The position numbers were made by a program, and so were the translations under genes. This document shows positions 49,642-59,947 of a stretch of DNA of 64,000 nt, one piece after another. Below the pieces are notes generated by a model. It did not search any database, had not been told where the DNA came from, and was given only the letters and a program-made list of their open reading frames with translations. How positions within the stretch are numbered: the first letter of the stretch is position 1; each line of letters opens with the position of its first letter. The stretch comes from Rickettsia akari str. Hartford (GTDB lineage Bacteria; Pseudomonadota; Alphaproteobacteria; Rickettsiales; Rickettsiaceae): contig NC_009881.1 in the NCBI RefSeq assembly GCF_000018205.1, positions 1 to 64,000 of the forward strand. Direction: 5' to 3'.

Positions 49642-49794
49642 GTCATTGCGAGGAAGTGTTGTTGCGTAGATACCAAGTCGTCATTGCGAAGAACAAAGCG
49701 AAGCGTCAATCCAGAAAAAGATTAAAAAATTCTGTAAATCAGAATTTTTTAACTGGCTTGCTTCGTCGAATTACTACGTAATTCTTCTCGCAAT
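49642..49794. repeat. Family B repeat downstream of tRNA-Phe region (full copy)
   Basis: cattgcgaggaagtgttgtt, a second gtcattgcgaagaac arm, the central ttaaaaaattctgtaaatcagaattttttaa hairpin (two halves) and cttctcgcaatgacgg form a composite of nested inverted arms. It parallels 7295-7456 with the same parts. Confidence 0.85.
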
Positions 49795-49865
49795 GACGGA
49801 ACACGGAAAAACAATTCAACTCAACAATATCCGCGTGCAATGATGATTTAGGCATCCTCTGGATA

Positions 49866-49999
49866 AATGAAGAGTAGATGAAGTTTTATTTGGAAGATAG
49901 AAAGGAATTCACAAGACTAGGAACATAGCGTGCTTATACGTGAGTACCGCAGTGCTTGTAGAACCAACGTAGCAAATTTTTCAAATAAAACTAGTATAT
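49866..49999. repeat. Family C repeat immediately upstream of tRNA-Phe
   Basis: agagtagatgaagttttatt, ggaagatagaaaggaattca, gtgcttatacgtgagtaccg and tttttcaaataaaactagta are its parts, with inverted ends (agttttatttg and caaataaaact). It stops two or three bases before the first base of the tRNA. Confidence 0.85.
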
Positions 50000-50001
50000 A
50001 T

Positions 50002-50077
50002 GGCCACGTAGCTCAGTCGGTAGAGCAAAGGACTGAAAATCCTTGTGTCGTTGGTTCAATTCCAACCGTGGCCACCA
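50002..50077 (+). tRNA. tRNA-Phe (anticodon GAA)
   Basis: The gene begins GGCCACGTAGCTCAGTCGGT, has the anticodon arm AAGGA-CTGAAAA-TCCTT with GAA, the T arm TTGGTTCAATTCCAA, acceptor partner CGTGGCC, discriminator A and encoded CCA at 50075-50077. Confidence 0.97.
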
Positions 50078-50246
50078 CCACTCTTTACTTTAAATCACGT
50101 TTTTATATCCTCGATTAAATATCTATTGTATTTTTAAACTTATTTTTATAATGTTAATTATGTTTAATAAGAGTACATTATGTTTGCTAGGTATAAAAGA
50201 ATTTTTTGAAATAGAGTCTGATGAAGTATTATATGATAAACTAAAC

Positions 50247-50732
50247 AACTCTCGGCTATAAGCTGAGATGTTATAAATAGAAGTGTAATCGATTAGAAAT
50301 AGGTCATCATTAATAGTTGCACCTTCTTGCTCATCAATATACTGCTGTATCATTTCATCAGTAATATTACCCAAACTAACTGCCATATAACCTCTAGCCC
50401 AAAAATGATTGCCCCAATACTGCTTTCTCAAATAAGTAAATTCTTGCAATAATATTCTTGAGCTACTGCATTTTCAATACTGCACAAGTTTGCTAGGTGT
50501 TATTTGCGGTCTATACTAGATAAACATATGAACATGATCACAAGCTACTTTGCCTGAAATTATCTGTACTTCATGTTCCATACAAATACTCCTAAATAAA
50601 TCTCTAGATCTCTCTTCGCTACCTTTCACGTTAATACACTCTTGCTATACTTTGGTACCCACATATTGTGTACTTTTAAATCATACTGGATATGGCTATT
50701 TTTTTCTATAACTTCTCATATCTCTTTATAAA
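50247..50732 (-). mobile_element. tnpA: IS200/IS605-type tnpA remnant, left inverted copy
   Basis: Read on the minus strand from an ATG at 50719, the pieces give MRSYRKK, then in shifted frames HIQYDLKVH, GVFVWNMKYR and, without stops, QEFTYLRKQYWGNHFWARGY, MAVSLGNITDEMIQQYIDEQ. This is the C-terminal half of the Y1 (HUH) transposase family, close to IS200. The catalytic Tyr region and the preceding HUH part are broken by stops and a frameshift. The copy is nearly the reverse complement of 50943-51429 (I count about three substitutions and one base indel in 486). Flanking DNA lets the last frame run on to 50123. Confidence 0.85.
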
Positions 50733-50810
50733 TTCGTCGCCAAGGCAACTTCATTATATCTTACATTCGACTAAAGGCGATTGATTGTTCATCCCAAATC
50801 GGCATATTAA

Positions 50811-50898
50811 GATATTTTTTACTGTAAATTATAAGATTTTTTGAGATAGGAACAAACTATTACTGCAAAAATCTTATTAATTTTCGTTAAAAAATATC
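50811..50898. repeat. Family E palindromic element in the IS spacer
   Basis: The ends agatattttttac and gttaaaaaatatct are inverted with one mismatch. The middle, aagattttttgagataggaa and ctattactgcaaaaatctta, matches 22881-22948. It lies between the two inverted IS copies. The spacer 50733-50942 holds nothing else recognised except a short ttcgtcgccaaggcaactt piece resembling other rickettsial repeats. Confidence 0.65.
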
Positions 50899-50942
50899 TA
50901 AAAATAGAAATAATTTAATTCTCCTTCACATAACCTAACATA

Positions 50943-51429
50943 TTTATAAAGAGATATGAGAAGTTATAGAAAAAAAATAGCCATATCCAGTATGATTTAA
51001 AAGTACACAATATGTGGGTACCAAAGTATAGCAAGAGTGTATTAACGTGAAAGGTAGCGAAGAGAGATCTAGAGATTTATTTAGGAGTATTTGTATGGAA
51101 CATGAAGTACAGATAATTTCAGGCAAAGTAGCTTGTGATCATGTTCATATGTTTATCTAGTATAGACCGCAAATAACACCTAGCAAACTTGTGCAGTATT
51201 GAAAATGCAGTAGCTCAAGAATATTATTGCAAGAATTTGCTTATTTGAGAAAGCAGTATTGGGGCAATCATTTTTGGGCTAGAGGTTATATGGCAGTTAA
51301 TTTGGGTAATATTACTGATGAAATGATACAGCAGTATATTGATGAGCAAGAAGGTGAAACTATTAATGATGACCTATTTCTAATCGATTACACTTCTATT
51401 TATAACATCTCAGCTTATAGCCGAGAGTT
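50943..51429 (+). mobile_element. tnpA: IS200/IS605-type tnpA remnant, right inverted copy
   Basis: This is the mirror image of 50247-50732. The ATG at 50956 begins MRSYRKK and is shifted by an eight-A run. A TAG follows MFI near 51159, and the frame is open again as QEFAYLRKQYWGNHFWARGY from 51227 to 51445. The same stops and shifts occur in both copies, so neither makes a working transposase, and the duplication probably postdates or was homogenised after inactivation. Part of the frame continues into unrelated flanking DNA at 51430-51445. Confidence 0.85.
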
Positions 51430-51448
51430 ATGTGCTCCTTCATAGAGC

Positions 51449-52140
51449 CTAATCGTTATCCTTATTTAAACAATAACCGATAAAACGAACGGTTTTAATA
51501 ATTAAATTGTCTTTCCCTAAGACTCTCTAACTTCTATTTATATGAACATCTATAAGATGTTCATTAAAAGTCTCTTCGCTTTCCAATAAGTATTTTATTA
51601 TTTCTTGACGCGAAAATACTTTATTTGGAAACTGAAAAAAATCGTAAGATTTTAAACTTAGTAGGACATAGATGAATATTCAGTCCGTCTTTGTATAATT
51701 TTTCAGTCTTTAAATCAATATTTATTAATAATATTATCCTGTAAAACTGACTTAGAACGTCTCAATAAGCTCTTTAAAGTACCTACTATTTGCTCAGATA
51801 AAAGGGGCTTATAAATATAAAAATTAGTACATTATCATCTATTTTTGTTAAATTTAATTGCTTGTTTTGTAATAATAAATATTATGGGCGTTTTAGAAAA
51901 TTTATTAATTTTTCTAACGTTATTTTTTGTTATTAAAGGATTTTCTTGTAATTCTGCACTAATAATCATGATAGCAAGCGGATAACTAAAAAATAAGTTA
52001 ATGCTTTTTCTAGAGTTGAAGCCATAATTATATTAAATCATGCTCTCTCATTACTTCAAGAAATATTAATACTTTTTTATTTTTTCTTCTATAATAAAAC
52101 CTTCAGGTAATACCTTATCAAACACTGAATTAATCTCCAT
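51449..52140 (-). pseudogene. Decayed OmpR/PhoB-family response regulator
   Basis: Minus-strand pieces give a receiver domain in shreds (FIIEEKIKK, VLIFLEVMREHDLI, AIMIISAELQENPLITKNNV, TPIIFIITKQ, YKPLLSEQIVGTLKSLLRRS with the conserved Lys). A clear winged helix follows: LYKDGLNIHLCPTKFKILRF, then FPNKVFSRQEIIKYLLESEE, HLIDVHINR, and IIKTVRFIGYCLNKDND before a TAG at 51449. The span of 692 bases fits a 230-residue regulator. At least six lesions are seen. No histidine kinase gene is adjacent. The start ATG at 52140 is my choice because it gives the family length. The surrounding 51446-52250 block has no other gene. Confidence 0.72.
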
Positions 52141-52325
52141 TAATATTTAGGAAATAATTAAAAACTTTTGTAATGATTTTCTGATTTTATTGGGTTTTAT
52201 GGCAAATTTTTTATAAAAAGAAACAAAGGAATAATAATTTTTAAAGATAACACTTGAATTTAATGGTTTTAGTTGCTATAAGTAGCTTTATTTTAAAGTT
52301 TGTTTGTTGGAGATTTTTATATATC

Positions 52326-52691
52326 ATGAGCTTTTATGAATCAGTTTTTATTATACGCCAAGACGTATCATTAAACGATATAGATAAAATCGTTGATGAT
52401 TTTGTTAAAATTATTAAAGATAATAATGGCACTATCATAAAAAAAGAATATTGGGGGATAAGAACTTTGGCTTACAAAATTGGTAATAATAAAAAGGGAC
52501 ATTATTATTTTTTAGGTATAGATGTTACTTGTAATGTAAAAGAAGAGCTAGAAAGAAAAATGAAGCTTAACGAAAATATCATTAGATTTCTTACAATTAA
52601 AACAGATTCAATTAGTAGTGAACCTTCACCAATATTAAAAAATCAGAGTACGGAGAATACTCCGGTAATTGATGTAACGATTAATAATTAA
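52326..52691 (+). CDS. rpsF: 30S ribosomal protein S6
   Basis: This 121-residue S6 binds S18 and helps build the platform of the small subunit. It starts [20 protein letters not shown] and carries the usual beta-alpha-beta fold and a Ser/Pro tail ([20 protein letters not shown]). I chose the ATG at 52326, which has GGAGA upstream and gives the standard length, over an in-frame ATG at 52254 that adds 24 hydrophobic residues. It heads the rpsF-rpsR-rplI operon with short gaps (24 and 11 bases). Confidence 0.95.
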   Translation: MSFYESVFIIRQDVSLNDIDKIVDDFVKIIKDNNGTIIKKEYWGIRTLAYKIGNNKKGHYYFLGIDVTCNVKEELERKMKLNENIIRFLTIKTDSISSEPSPILKNQSTENTPVIDVTINN

Positions 52692-52715
52692 ATTTGTCAG
52701 AATTAAGGTTAAAGA

Positions 52716-53003
52716 ATGTTAAAAAGTAATAATGCTAGTGAAACAGTTACTCACAAGGTAGGAGATAAAACTGCTAAAAAAGTGTTTTTTAGAAGACGTA
52801 AAGGATGCCCCCTTTCTGTGCATAATGCCCCTGTTATTGATTATAAAAATCCTGAGCTTTTAATAAAATTTGTCTCTGAAGGCGGTAGAATGCTACCAAG
52901 TAGGATCACAAATGTTTGTGCAAAGAAACAAAGAAAGCTAAATAATGCTATTAAAATTGCAAGAATTTTAGCGTTATTACCTTTTGTATTTCAAGCTAAA
53001 TAA
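52716..53003 (+). CDS. rpsR: 30S ribosomal protein S18
   Basis: This is S18, 95 residues, which contacts S6 and 16S rRNA at the platform. The N-terminal variable part is followed by [20 protein letters not shown] and the conserved [40 protein letters not shown]. The zinc-ribbon cysteines of some S18 forms are reduced to a single GCP. It is the second gene of the S6-S18-L9 operon. Confidence 0.96.
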   Translation: MLKSNNASETVTHKVGDKTAKKVFFRRRKGCPLSVHNAPVIDYKNPELLIKFVSEGGRMLPSRITNVCAKKQRKLNNAIKIARILALLPFVFQAK

Positions 53004-53014
53004 AGGCATAATAC

Positions 53015-53530
53015 ATGGAAATTATATTAATAAAACCCGTAAGAAAATTAGGTAAAATTGGCGACATGCTCAAGGTAGCAGACGGATTTGGTCGTAATTA
53101 TCTTTTGCCGCAAAAATTAGCTATTAGAGCTACTGAGCCTAATAAAGAGCTAATAGTGAAACAAAAGCACGAATTTGAAGCAAAAGATAAGCAAATAAGA
53201 GAAGAAGTAGAAAAAATTAATGCTCTTATTAAAGATCAAAAATTAGTTTTCATCCGTCAAGCATCAGATGACGGTAAACTTTTTGGTTCAGTCACTAATA
53301 AGGAAATAGCCGATAAATTATCTAAAAATGTATCTTATAATATCTCTCATTCAAATATTATTCTTGATAAACAAATTAAATCTACTGGAGTTTATACAGT
53401 TGAAATAAGACTCCATGCGGAGCTTAATGATATAGTTACGGTTATTGTTGCAAGATCAGAATCAGAAGCACAAGATTATTTGCGCGAAAAAAAGACTGAA
53501 ACTTCAGAAGATTTAGCTGAGTCAGCATAA
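53015..53530 (+). CDS. rplI: 50S ribosomal protein L9
   Basis: This is L9, 171 residues. The N-terminal domain [20 protein letters not shown] with [20 protein letters not shown] is followed by the long linking helix and a C-terminal RNA-binding domain ([19 protein letters not shown] and [20 protein letters not shown]). A 20-residue acidic tail closes it. Its ATG is 11 bases after rpsR, with AAGGCAT as a weak ribosome site. Confidence 0.96.
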   Translation: MEIILIKPVRKLGKIGDMLKVADGFGRNYLLPQKLAIRATEPNKELIVKQKHEFEAKDKQIREEVEKINALIKDQKLVFIRQASDDGKLFGSVTNKEIADKLSKNVSYNISHSNIILDKQIKSTGVYTVEIRLHAELNDIVTVIVARSESEAQDYLREKKTETSEDLAESA

Positions 53531-53540
53531 ATTTTTTCTA

Positions 53541-53665
53541 TCGTCATTGTGAACGAACGAAGTGAATGCGGCAATCTAGTTAAAAATTCTGATTTATAGA
53601 ATGTTTTTAGTTGTTTTTCTGTATTGTCACATCCCTTTCCTCCTCGTGATGATGATTCGGTATCA
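53541..53665. repeat. Degraded family B repeat
   Basis: cgtcattgtgaacgaacgaa, cggcaatctagttaaaaatt-ctg, tagaatgttttt and gtattgtcacatccc followed by cctcgtgatgatga echo the arms of 49642-49794. It occupies most of the gap between rplI and tilS (53531-53770). Confidence 0.65.
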
Positions 53666-53770
53666 ATACAGCAACGTCCCACCTATGCTGGAATAATATA
53701 ATTCGTACAGTACCGAATTAGCTACGATATCCTTAAAAATAACTTTCAACAATACTAACATTTTTCAACC

Positions 53771-55063
53771 ATGCTATACGAAAAATTTGAGTATAATATC
53801 AATAATCTAATAGGTAATTTTGGTTTATCTAAAATAGCGGTTGCAGTCTCCGGTGGTAGCGATTCGGTAGCACTTCTTTATCTTGCTAATATTTGGGCAG
53901 AAAAAAATAATATAGAATTATCTGTTATATCGGTTGATCATAACTTACGGGAACAGTCGAAGCAAGAGACTTATTATGTCCAAAATATCAGTAATAGTCT
54001 AAATCGCAAGCATTATAGTTTATCTTTTGATCATCAAAATAATTTTTCCAATTTACAAGAAAGAGCAAGAGCAGGACGTTATGATTTGATGACAAATCTA
54101 TGTCTAGAATTCGATATATTAGTACTTTTAACTGCTCACCATGAAGATGATTACGTAGAAAATTTTTGTTTAAGATTAGAACGTAATAGCGGTATATTTG
54201 GGCTTAGTAGCAGTAATATTAATTGGTATAATAATATACAAATAATTAGACCGCTATATAATATTCCAAAAAGTGAATTAGTAGAGTATTTAGTCAGTCA
54301 TAATATAAAGTGGTTTGAAGATGAGTCAAATTCATCTGATAAATATAGACGCAATATTATTAGGCAAAAATTAGCTAAAGGCGCAGGCTATATTAAAGCC
54401 GAGATAATCTTACAACAGCTTAAAATTAATGATTTACTGGATAATAAATTTAAACCAGAGTTAATATCAGCAATAGCTGAAGCAGTCAAAATTTTCGAAT
54501 ATGGATTTGCTTTTCTTGATTTAGTTAAATTTGATAAGTTTTCAAATGAGGTAAAAGTACAAATAATTAATTTTTTACTGATAATAATTAGCGGACAATT
54601 TAGAGCAGCTCGTTTTTACTCAGTAGAACCTATTTTAAAATTAATTACTCAAGACGTAAACTTTAAGAATACACTTCATGGCTGTGTAGTTAAGCGTATA
54701 CAAAACGAGTTGCTTATATACAGGGAATTCGGCAAAAAATTACCTGAGAGTAAAATATTACTAGATAAATCCATTATTTGGGATAATAGATTTTGTATCA
54801 CGAAAAATCAAGAAAATCCTGATTGTGTTATAACTTATTTATCATTAGAAGATTATAAAACGATAAAGAAACAATTAGATTTAGCACATTTGAAAGATCT
54901 ATCCTGCAAAAACCACAATGCAATTTTATTTACCTTGCCTATAATTAAAATACTTGAAAAAGTTATAGCAATACCACATATATCATATTATGATAACGAC
55001 ATGCAGAACTTTGAAGTATCGTTTGCTCCAAATTTTGTATCTCGTTTCACCCATTTTTGCTAA
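53771..55063 (+). CDS. tilS: tRNA(Ile)-lysidine synthetase
   Basis: TilS converts C34 of tRNA-Ile(CAU) to lysidine so that AUA is read correctly, which is essential in an AT-rich genome. The 430 residues start with a PP-loop ATPase. SGGSDS is at 27-32, [10 protein letters not shown] and the substrate-binding [16 protein letters not shown] follow. A helical middle and a C-terminal region (residues 230 onward) complete the family length. The ATG at 53771 is preceded by an AT-rich start without a clear ribosome site. It is followed by ftsH with a 52-base gap, the same order as in other bacteria. Confidence 0.95.
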   Translation: MLYEKFEYNINNLIGNFGLSKIAVAVSGGSDSVALLYLANIWAEKNNIELSVISVDHNLREQSKQETYYVQNISNSLNRKHYSLSFDHQNNFSNLQERARAGRYDLMTNLCLEFDILVLLTAHHEDDYVENFCLRLERNSGIFGLSSSNINWYNNIQIIRPLYNIPKSELVEYLVSHNIKWFEDESNSSDKYRRNIIRQKLAKGAGYIKAEIILQQLKINDLLDNKFKPELISAIAEAVKIFEYGFAFLDLVKFDKFSNEVKVQIINFLLIIISGQFRAARFYSVEPILKLITQDVNFKNTLHGCVVKRIQNELLIYREFGKKLPESKILLDKSIIWDNRFCITKNQENPDCVITYLSLEDYKTIKKQLDLAHLKDLSCKNHNAILFTLPIIKILEKVIAIPHISYYDNDMQNFEVSFAPNFVSRFTHFC

Positions 55064-55115
55064 CACCGGTATTAAATTATAGTACCGGTAAAAGTTTTTA
55101 TTAGGTTTTATATCG

Positions 55116-57029
55116 ATGAATAATCAAGGTAGAAGTGTTTTAGCTTGGGCAGCACTTTTTGTTTTTGTAATATTACTTTTTAATGTATTCCAATCTGACG
55201 GTTTACTTGGCGGAAGAAATAATATAACTTTCTCGGATTTTTTAACACGAGTTGATGAAAAGACCGTTAATTCGGTAAAAATTCAAGGTAGAGTAATTGA
55301 AGGCACTTCAAATGACGGCTCTACTTTTAACACTTATGCTCCTGATTATCCTGATTTAGTAAATCGTCTTACTAGTAATGACGTTAATATTGAAGTTGTG
55401 CCTCTTGAAACAAGAATGAATACCTTTTTAGGCTTTTTAATGTCTTGGTTTCCTATGCTTTTATTGATAGGTGTTTGGGTTTTTTTCATGCGTCAAATGC
55501 ATGGAGGTGGGAAAGCCATGGGGTTTGGAAAATCTAAAGCTAGGTTGCTATCAGATAAAGGACCAAAAATTACCTTTAAAGATGTTGCAGGTATCGATGA
55601 AGCAAAAGAAGAATTAACTGAAATAGTAGATTTTTTAAGAGATCCAAGCAAGTTTCAAAAGCTTGGCGGTAAAATACCGAAAGGCTGCTTACTTATAGGG
55701 CCTCCTGGAACAGGAAAGACCCTTCTTGCTAAAGCAATTGCAGGTGAGGCTAATGTTCCATTTTTTAGTATATCCGGCTCTGATTTTGTTGAAATGTTTG
55801 TGGGTGTTGGTGCAAGCCGTGTGCGCGATATGTTTGAACAGGGTAAACGTAATGCTCCTTGTATTATCTTTATCGATGAGATTGATGCCGTAGGTCGCCA
55901 TAGAGGTATAGGTATGGGTGGCGGCAATGATGAGCGTGAGCAAACCTTAAACCAAATGTTAGTCGAAATGGATGGATTTGAAGCAAATGAAGGAGTTGTG
56001 ATCATTGCAGCTACAAACCGTCCTGATGTTCTTGATCGTGCATTACTACGTCCCGGGAGGTTTGATCGTCAAATTGCCGTTGCAAACCCTGATATAAACG
56101 GTCGTGAGCAAATTCTAAAAGTACATTTAAAGAAAATTAAATATAATAGTACGGTATTAGCACGAATTATTGCTCGTGGAACTCCGGGTTTTTCCGGTGC
56201 TGAACTTGCTAATTTAGTTAATGAAGCTGCTCTTATTGCTGCAAGGCTTGGTAAAAAAGAAGTAGACATGCACGACATGGAAGAGGCAAAAGATAAGGTG
56301 CTAATGGGAGTTGCACGTCGTTCTATTGCAATGTCGGAAAAAGAAAAAAAAATGACTGCATATCATGAAGGAGGACATGCATTAGTCGGGCTTTATTGTC
56401 CTGCAGCATCCCCTATTCATAAGGCTACGATTATACCGCGTGGTAATGCTCTTGGGATGGTACAAAGACTTCCCGAAACTGATGAATATTCTCAGAATCG
56501 TGAACAGATGGAATCATCTATAGCAGTTTATATGGCAGGAAGAGTAGCAGAGGAAATTATTTTCGGTAGAAATAAAGTTACCTCAGGAGCTTCATCGGAT
56601 ATAAAAGGTGCAACTAATATTGCAAGAGCGATGGTTACAAAAGCAGGTTTAAGTGATTTAATAGGACCGATATTCCATGGTTCAAGCGGTGATGATATGT
56701 ATGGTAGACAACCTAATAATGAAACTTCAGAAGCTACTGCAGAGTTAATTGATGCTGAAGTTAAAAGAATTATTACGCAAGGATATGAATTTGCGAAAGA
56801 TATTTTGACAAAACATATAGATCAATTGCATACCTTAGCTAATGCTTTAATTGAATATGAGACATTGTCCGGTCAGCAAATTAAAAACTTACTTAGCGGT
56901 AGAGCTTTAGATTCAGAAGAGGAGAATAAATTTCCTTTTAATGATTCATCTACTATAAAAACAGATAAAGAAAAATTACCTGAAAAAGTAAAAACAAGTA
57001 AGGCTAAAAAAGAGAGTACTAATATATAG
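55116..57029 (+). CDS. ftsH: ATP-dependent zinc metalloprotease FtsH
   Basis: This is a membrane AAA+ protease that degrades unstable membrane and regulatory proteins. The 637 residues start with two transmembrane helices ([16 protein letters not shown] and [21 protein letters not shown]). The AAA module has Walker A GPPGTGKT at 195-202, Walker [11 protein letters not shown], and the SRH region [18 protein letters not shown]. The zinc site is HEGGH at 417-421 (most FtsH have HEAGH), and a distal Asp ligand follows. The C-terminal tail is Lys/Ser-rich. A conserved pore [11 protein letters not shown] is present. It is intact and follows tilS. Confidence 0.97.
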   Translation: MNNQGRSVLAWAALFVFVILLFNVFQSDGLLGGRNNITFSDFLTRVDEKTVNSVKIQGRVIEGTSNDGSTFNTYAPDYPDLVNRLTSNDVNIEVVPLETRMNTFLGFLMSWFPMLLLIGVWVFFMRQMHGGGKAMGFGKSKARLLSDKGPKITFKDVAGIDEAKEELTEIVDFLRDPSKFQKLGGKIPKGCLLIGPPGTGKTLLAKAIAGEANVPFFSISGSDFVEMFVGVGASRVRDMFEQGKRNAPCIIFIDEIDAVGRHRGIGMGGGNDEREQTLNQMLVEMDGFEANEGVVIIAATNRPDVLDRALLRPGRFDRQIAVANPDINGREQILKVHLKKIKYNSTVLARIIARGTPGFSGAELANLVNEAALIAARLGKKEVDMHDMEEAKDKVLMGVARRSIAMSEKEKKMTAYHEGGHALVGLYCPAASPIHKATIIPRGNALGMVQRLPETDEYSQNREQMESSIAVYMAGRVAEEIIFGRNKVTSGASSDIKGATNIARAMVTKAGLSDLIGPIFHGSSGDDMYGRQPNNETSEATAELIDAEVKRIITQGYEFAKDILTKHIDQLHTLANALIEYETLSGQQIKNLLSGRALDSEEENKFPFNDSSTIKTDKEKLPEKVKTSKAKKESTNI

Positions 57030-57054
57030 TTTAATTTGTTAAATAACTTACTTT

Positions 57055-57985
57055 ATGTATAAGTTTATAGATTTATTTTGCGGTATCCGTGGTTTTGGAA
57101 AAGCCTTGGAAACAAAAGGGCTTGAATGTGTTTTTCTTCTGATATAGGCAAAGACGTACAAGAAGCATATAAAAGAAATTTGGGTGATAAGCTATACGGT
57201 AATATTACGGAAATATCAGCACACAAAATCCCTAAACATGATATTTTATGTGCCGGTTTTCCTTACCAATCTTTTAGCATTTTAGATAAGAGGCTTGGTA
57301 TAGGAGATAATAATTATAGACTCTTTTATGAAATAATCAGAATAGCACAATATCACAAACCTTATATATCATTACTTGATAATGTTAAAAATAATTCTGA
57401 CTATTAATAATGGTAGCGTAATTGAAACTATAGACCAAAAATTAGATGTACAACGTATATAGAAATGTGTTACATGCTTCATTATGGGGTACCGCAAGCA
57501 AGAGAAATAGTTTCTTTTGTTTATTTACGAAAAGACTTGAACAGTGAATTATAAACTCAAATATGTAAAACCGGAGGAGTCTCTTATGGAAGGATTTTTC
57601 TGAATGATATTTTAGCAAAGGATGTTGATAAAAGGTTATATATTAATAGAGATGATGTTATTTTAGATAAAACGCCAATTTAAAAGCAATTAAAGCAAAT
57701 TAGGATTGGTCAAGTGAATAAAGACAGTCAAGGTGAAAGGATTTACAGCTCTTTCGGTCTCATTCGATAACTTTACCAGCTTTTGGTTGTGGTGTTGGTG
57801 CTAGAACCGGTCTTTATTATATAAATGATAAGATAAGAAGACTATCAATCAATGTATGTAAATATTTAATTGGTTTTCCACAAGATCATTATGTTGCAGA
57901 TGGATTAAAGGGCTATAGGCAATTAGGTAATTCAGTAATTACACAAATAATAGCAAATATATATGACGTAATACGAGCAGCTTAA
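57055..57985 (+). pseudogene. Decayed C5-cytosine DNA methyltransferase
   Basis: MYKFIDLFCGIRGFGKALETKG is motif I (SAM-binding DLFCGxGG, here DLFCGIRG). A missing T near 57133 then shifts the frame. CVFSSDIGKDVQEAYKRNLG, motif IV GFPYQSFS (the catalytic Cys of PCQ is Tyr) and a run to 57407 follow. After several stops the motifs VPQAREIVSF (motif VIII-like), PAFGCGVGARTGLYYI, FPQDHYVADGLKGYRQLGNS (motif X region, ending GNSV) remain, with a final stop at 57983-57985. The 931-base span suits a small M.HhaI-like enzyme. It was followed by a restriction gene whose ATG overlaps its stop. Both lesions and the lost nucleophile show it is dead. Confidence 0.78.
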
Positions 57986-58708
57986 TGGATAATGGAAACG
58001 CATCTATAGGTCAAAATGTAGATACTTTTTTAAAAAATAGTATCAGTGAACATATTGATATAATAGATAAGATTGGAGATCTTTTTAAGATAGAAGGCAA
58101 TTTTTTACATACTATAATACAGTAATATATGCAGAAAACTCTGATGTTCAAATGAACTTTAGCTGCTGTCATAACATAGATGTTAGTATTAAGGCATATA
58201 AGAAAGAATCGCGTATAATCAGCTTACGAGAGCATCTCTATAAATAATTTTTGCAAAACATTTAACTTAAATTGTTTAGATTACCTACAGAACTTGATCA
58301 TTAACAAATCAAGCAATGTTAAATTAAATTTTATTCCACTTGAAGAGCAAAAAATGGTATTTTTAATTTTTTAGCCTATTGCAAAAGAAATTGTTAAATG
58401 GTCATTCTCAGATGAAACTGCAAGAGAGTTATTAGTTTTATATCAAAGAGAAGAAAAATTAATAAGTATATATGTAATGAAAGATATTCTAAAAGCTCTA
58501 AATTGTGGTATTATTTTTACAAATAATGGTAATATTTATAATAGGTAATTATATTGTAATTCAACGAAAAGGAGGTAATGGCTCTTTAAGTAAAACAATC
58601 CTTAAAGATTCAATCAGACGTCCTGGCAATAACATGCAACTAAAATTAAAAATCAAAGATTTTGTGAATGGTATGCAAGATTGTGAATTAGCTAATTATT
58701 TTGTATAG
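57985..58708 (+). pseudogene. Probable type II restriction endonuclease remnant
   Basis: The ATG at 57985 overlaps the methyltransferase stop (TAATG). Pieces are MDNGNASIGQNVDTFLKNSI, IIDKIGDLFKIEGNFLHTII, FIPLEEQKMVFLIF, WSFSDETARELLVLYQREEK and, at the end, YIGNYIVIQRKGGNGSLSKT with NNMQLKLKIKDFV. The basic QRKGGNG stretch and its position just after a methyltransferase suggest the partner nuclease, but I do not recognise a catalytic PD-ExK motif. Many stops break it. It could also be another accessory protein of the system. Confidence 0.5.
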
Positions 58709-58739
58709 TCCTAAAAATAAATTTTAAGAGAGTACTTAA

Positions 58740-59525
58740 ATGGCAGAGTTAAGATTACCGCCAAATTCAGTAGTAAAAAAAGGAAAAGAGTATAAAGAAC
58801 AAGAGGAAATGTTTAAACCTAGAAAGGTAAAAATTTATAGGTATGATCCTGATCTTGATGAGAATCCTACTATCGATAGTTTTGAGATAGATTTAAGCAA
58901 AACCGGACCGATGGTTTTAGATGCTTTAATTAAAATCAAAAATGAAATCGATTCTACTTTAGCTTTTAGGCGTTCTTGTCGGGAAGGAATTTGCGGTAGC
59001 TGTTCCATGAACATTGATGGTACAAATACTTTAGCATGTATAAAACCAATAGAAGATATATCAGGCGATATTAAAATCTATCCGCTTCCTCATATGAAAG
59101 TAGTAAAAGATTTAGTACCTGATATGTCGCATTTTTACGCACAATACGAATCTATAGAACCTTGGCTTAAAACCGATAGCCATACCCCTTCAAATTCTGA
59201 AAGGTTACAGTCGATTAAAGACCGAGAAAAGCTTGACGGTTTATATGAGTGCATATTATGTGCTTGCTGTTCTACTTCCTGTCCTAGCTATTGGTGGAAC
59301 AGTGATAAATATTTAGGTCCTGCGATTTTACTACAAGCATATAGATGGATTGCCGATTCAAGGGATGATAATACCTGTGAACGTCTTGAAGCTTTAGAAG
59401 ACCCATTTAAGCTTTACCGTTGTCATACGATTATGAATTGTACTAAGACCTGCCCAAAAAGCTTAAATCCTGCTAAAGCTATAGGTAAAATAAAAAATTT
59501 AATTGCAGAACGCCGCGGCGTATGA
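58740..59525 (+). CDS. sdhB: Succinate dehydrogenase iron-sulfur subunit
   Basis: This is the electron-relay subunit of complex II, 261 residues. The 2Fe-2S cysteines are in [16 protein letters not shown] with TLAC, the 4Fe-4S cluster in [12 protein letters not shown] and the 3Fe-4S cluster in [20 protein letters not shown]. The start [20 protein letters not shown] is typical of alphaproteobacteria. The other sdh subunits are not in view, so it is separated from sdhCDA, as known for Rickettsia. The start of an LprI-like remnant overlaps its stop. Confidence 0.97.
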   Translation: MAELRLPPNSVVKKGKEYKEQEEMFKPRKVKIYRYDPDLDENPTIDSFEIDLSKTGPMVLDALIKIKNEIDSTLAFRRSCREGICGSCSMNIDGTNTLACIKPIEDISGDIKIYPLPHMKVVKDLVPDMSHFYAQYESIEPWLKTDSHTPSNSERLQSIKDREKLDGLYECILCACCSTSCPSYWWNSDKYLGPAILLQAYRWIADSRDDNTCERLEALEDPFKLYRCHTIMNCTKTCPKSLNPAKAIGKIKNLIAERRGV

Positions 59526-59880
59526 TGTTTAATAATTATTTTCTGTTGGATATTTCTTAGTTCGATATCTTGCGCTTTTGCTGTTGATTGTAATAATGCC
59601 ATGATACAAGGCGACATGAATTATTGTGCCGGCGCAGAATATAAGAAAGTTGATAAGAAACTAAATCAAATATATCAAGAAATATTAAAGCATCTTTCGA
59701 ACAAGAAAAAGTTAATTTACTTAAAAAATTCTAAAATTGATGGATTAAGTACCGAGATGCTGATTGTGAATTTTGGAGTTCTGGGGTTTATGGTGGTTCT
59801 GTATCTCCAATGATACTGGTTATGGGTCTTATACCGAAGAGCGTATAAAAGAATTTGAATCTATTCTGAAATGTGAATAA
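59525..59880 (+). pseudogene. LprI-like (DUF1311) secreted protein remnant
   Basis: Pieces are FNNYFLLDIS, then after a stop SISCAFAVDCNNAMIQG, DMNYCAGAEYKKVDKKLNQI, YQEILKHLS, then in shifted frames KYRDADCEFWSSGVYGGSVS and YTEERIKEFESILKCE to a stop at 59880. The pattern CNNAMIQGDMNYCAGAEYKKVD with two or more cysteines is the LprI N-terminal domain, a family named after a mycobacterial lysozyme-inhibitor-like lipoprotein. A signal-like start and at least three shifts are seen. The 59881-59947 piece has nothing else. Confidence 0.65.
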
Positions 59881-59947
59881 GGGGGCCCAAGTTGTCCATT
59901 TATAACCAAGACGAAGAACTTAGGTTCTGTAAAAGAGCTAAAATAGA

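Noticed and set aside
50123..50246. C-terminal extension of the left IS transposase as a real domain
   Set aside because: It lies outside the inverted repeat and is simply flanking DNA that happens to stay open.
52254..52325. Upstream start for rpsF at 52254
   Set aside because: It adds a hydrophobic stretch absent from S6 proteins. The ATG at 52326 with GGAGA upstream gives 121 residues.
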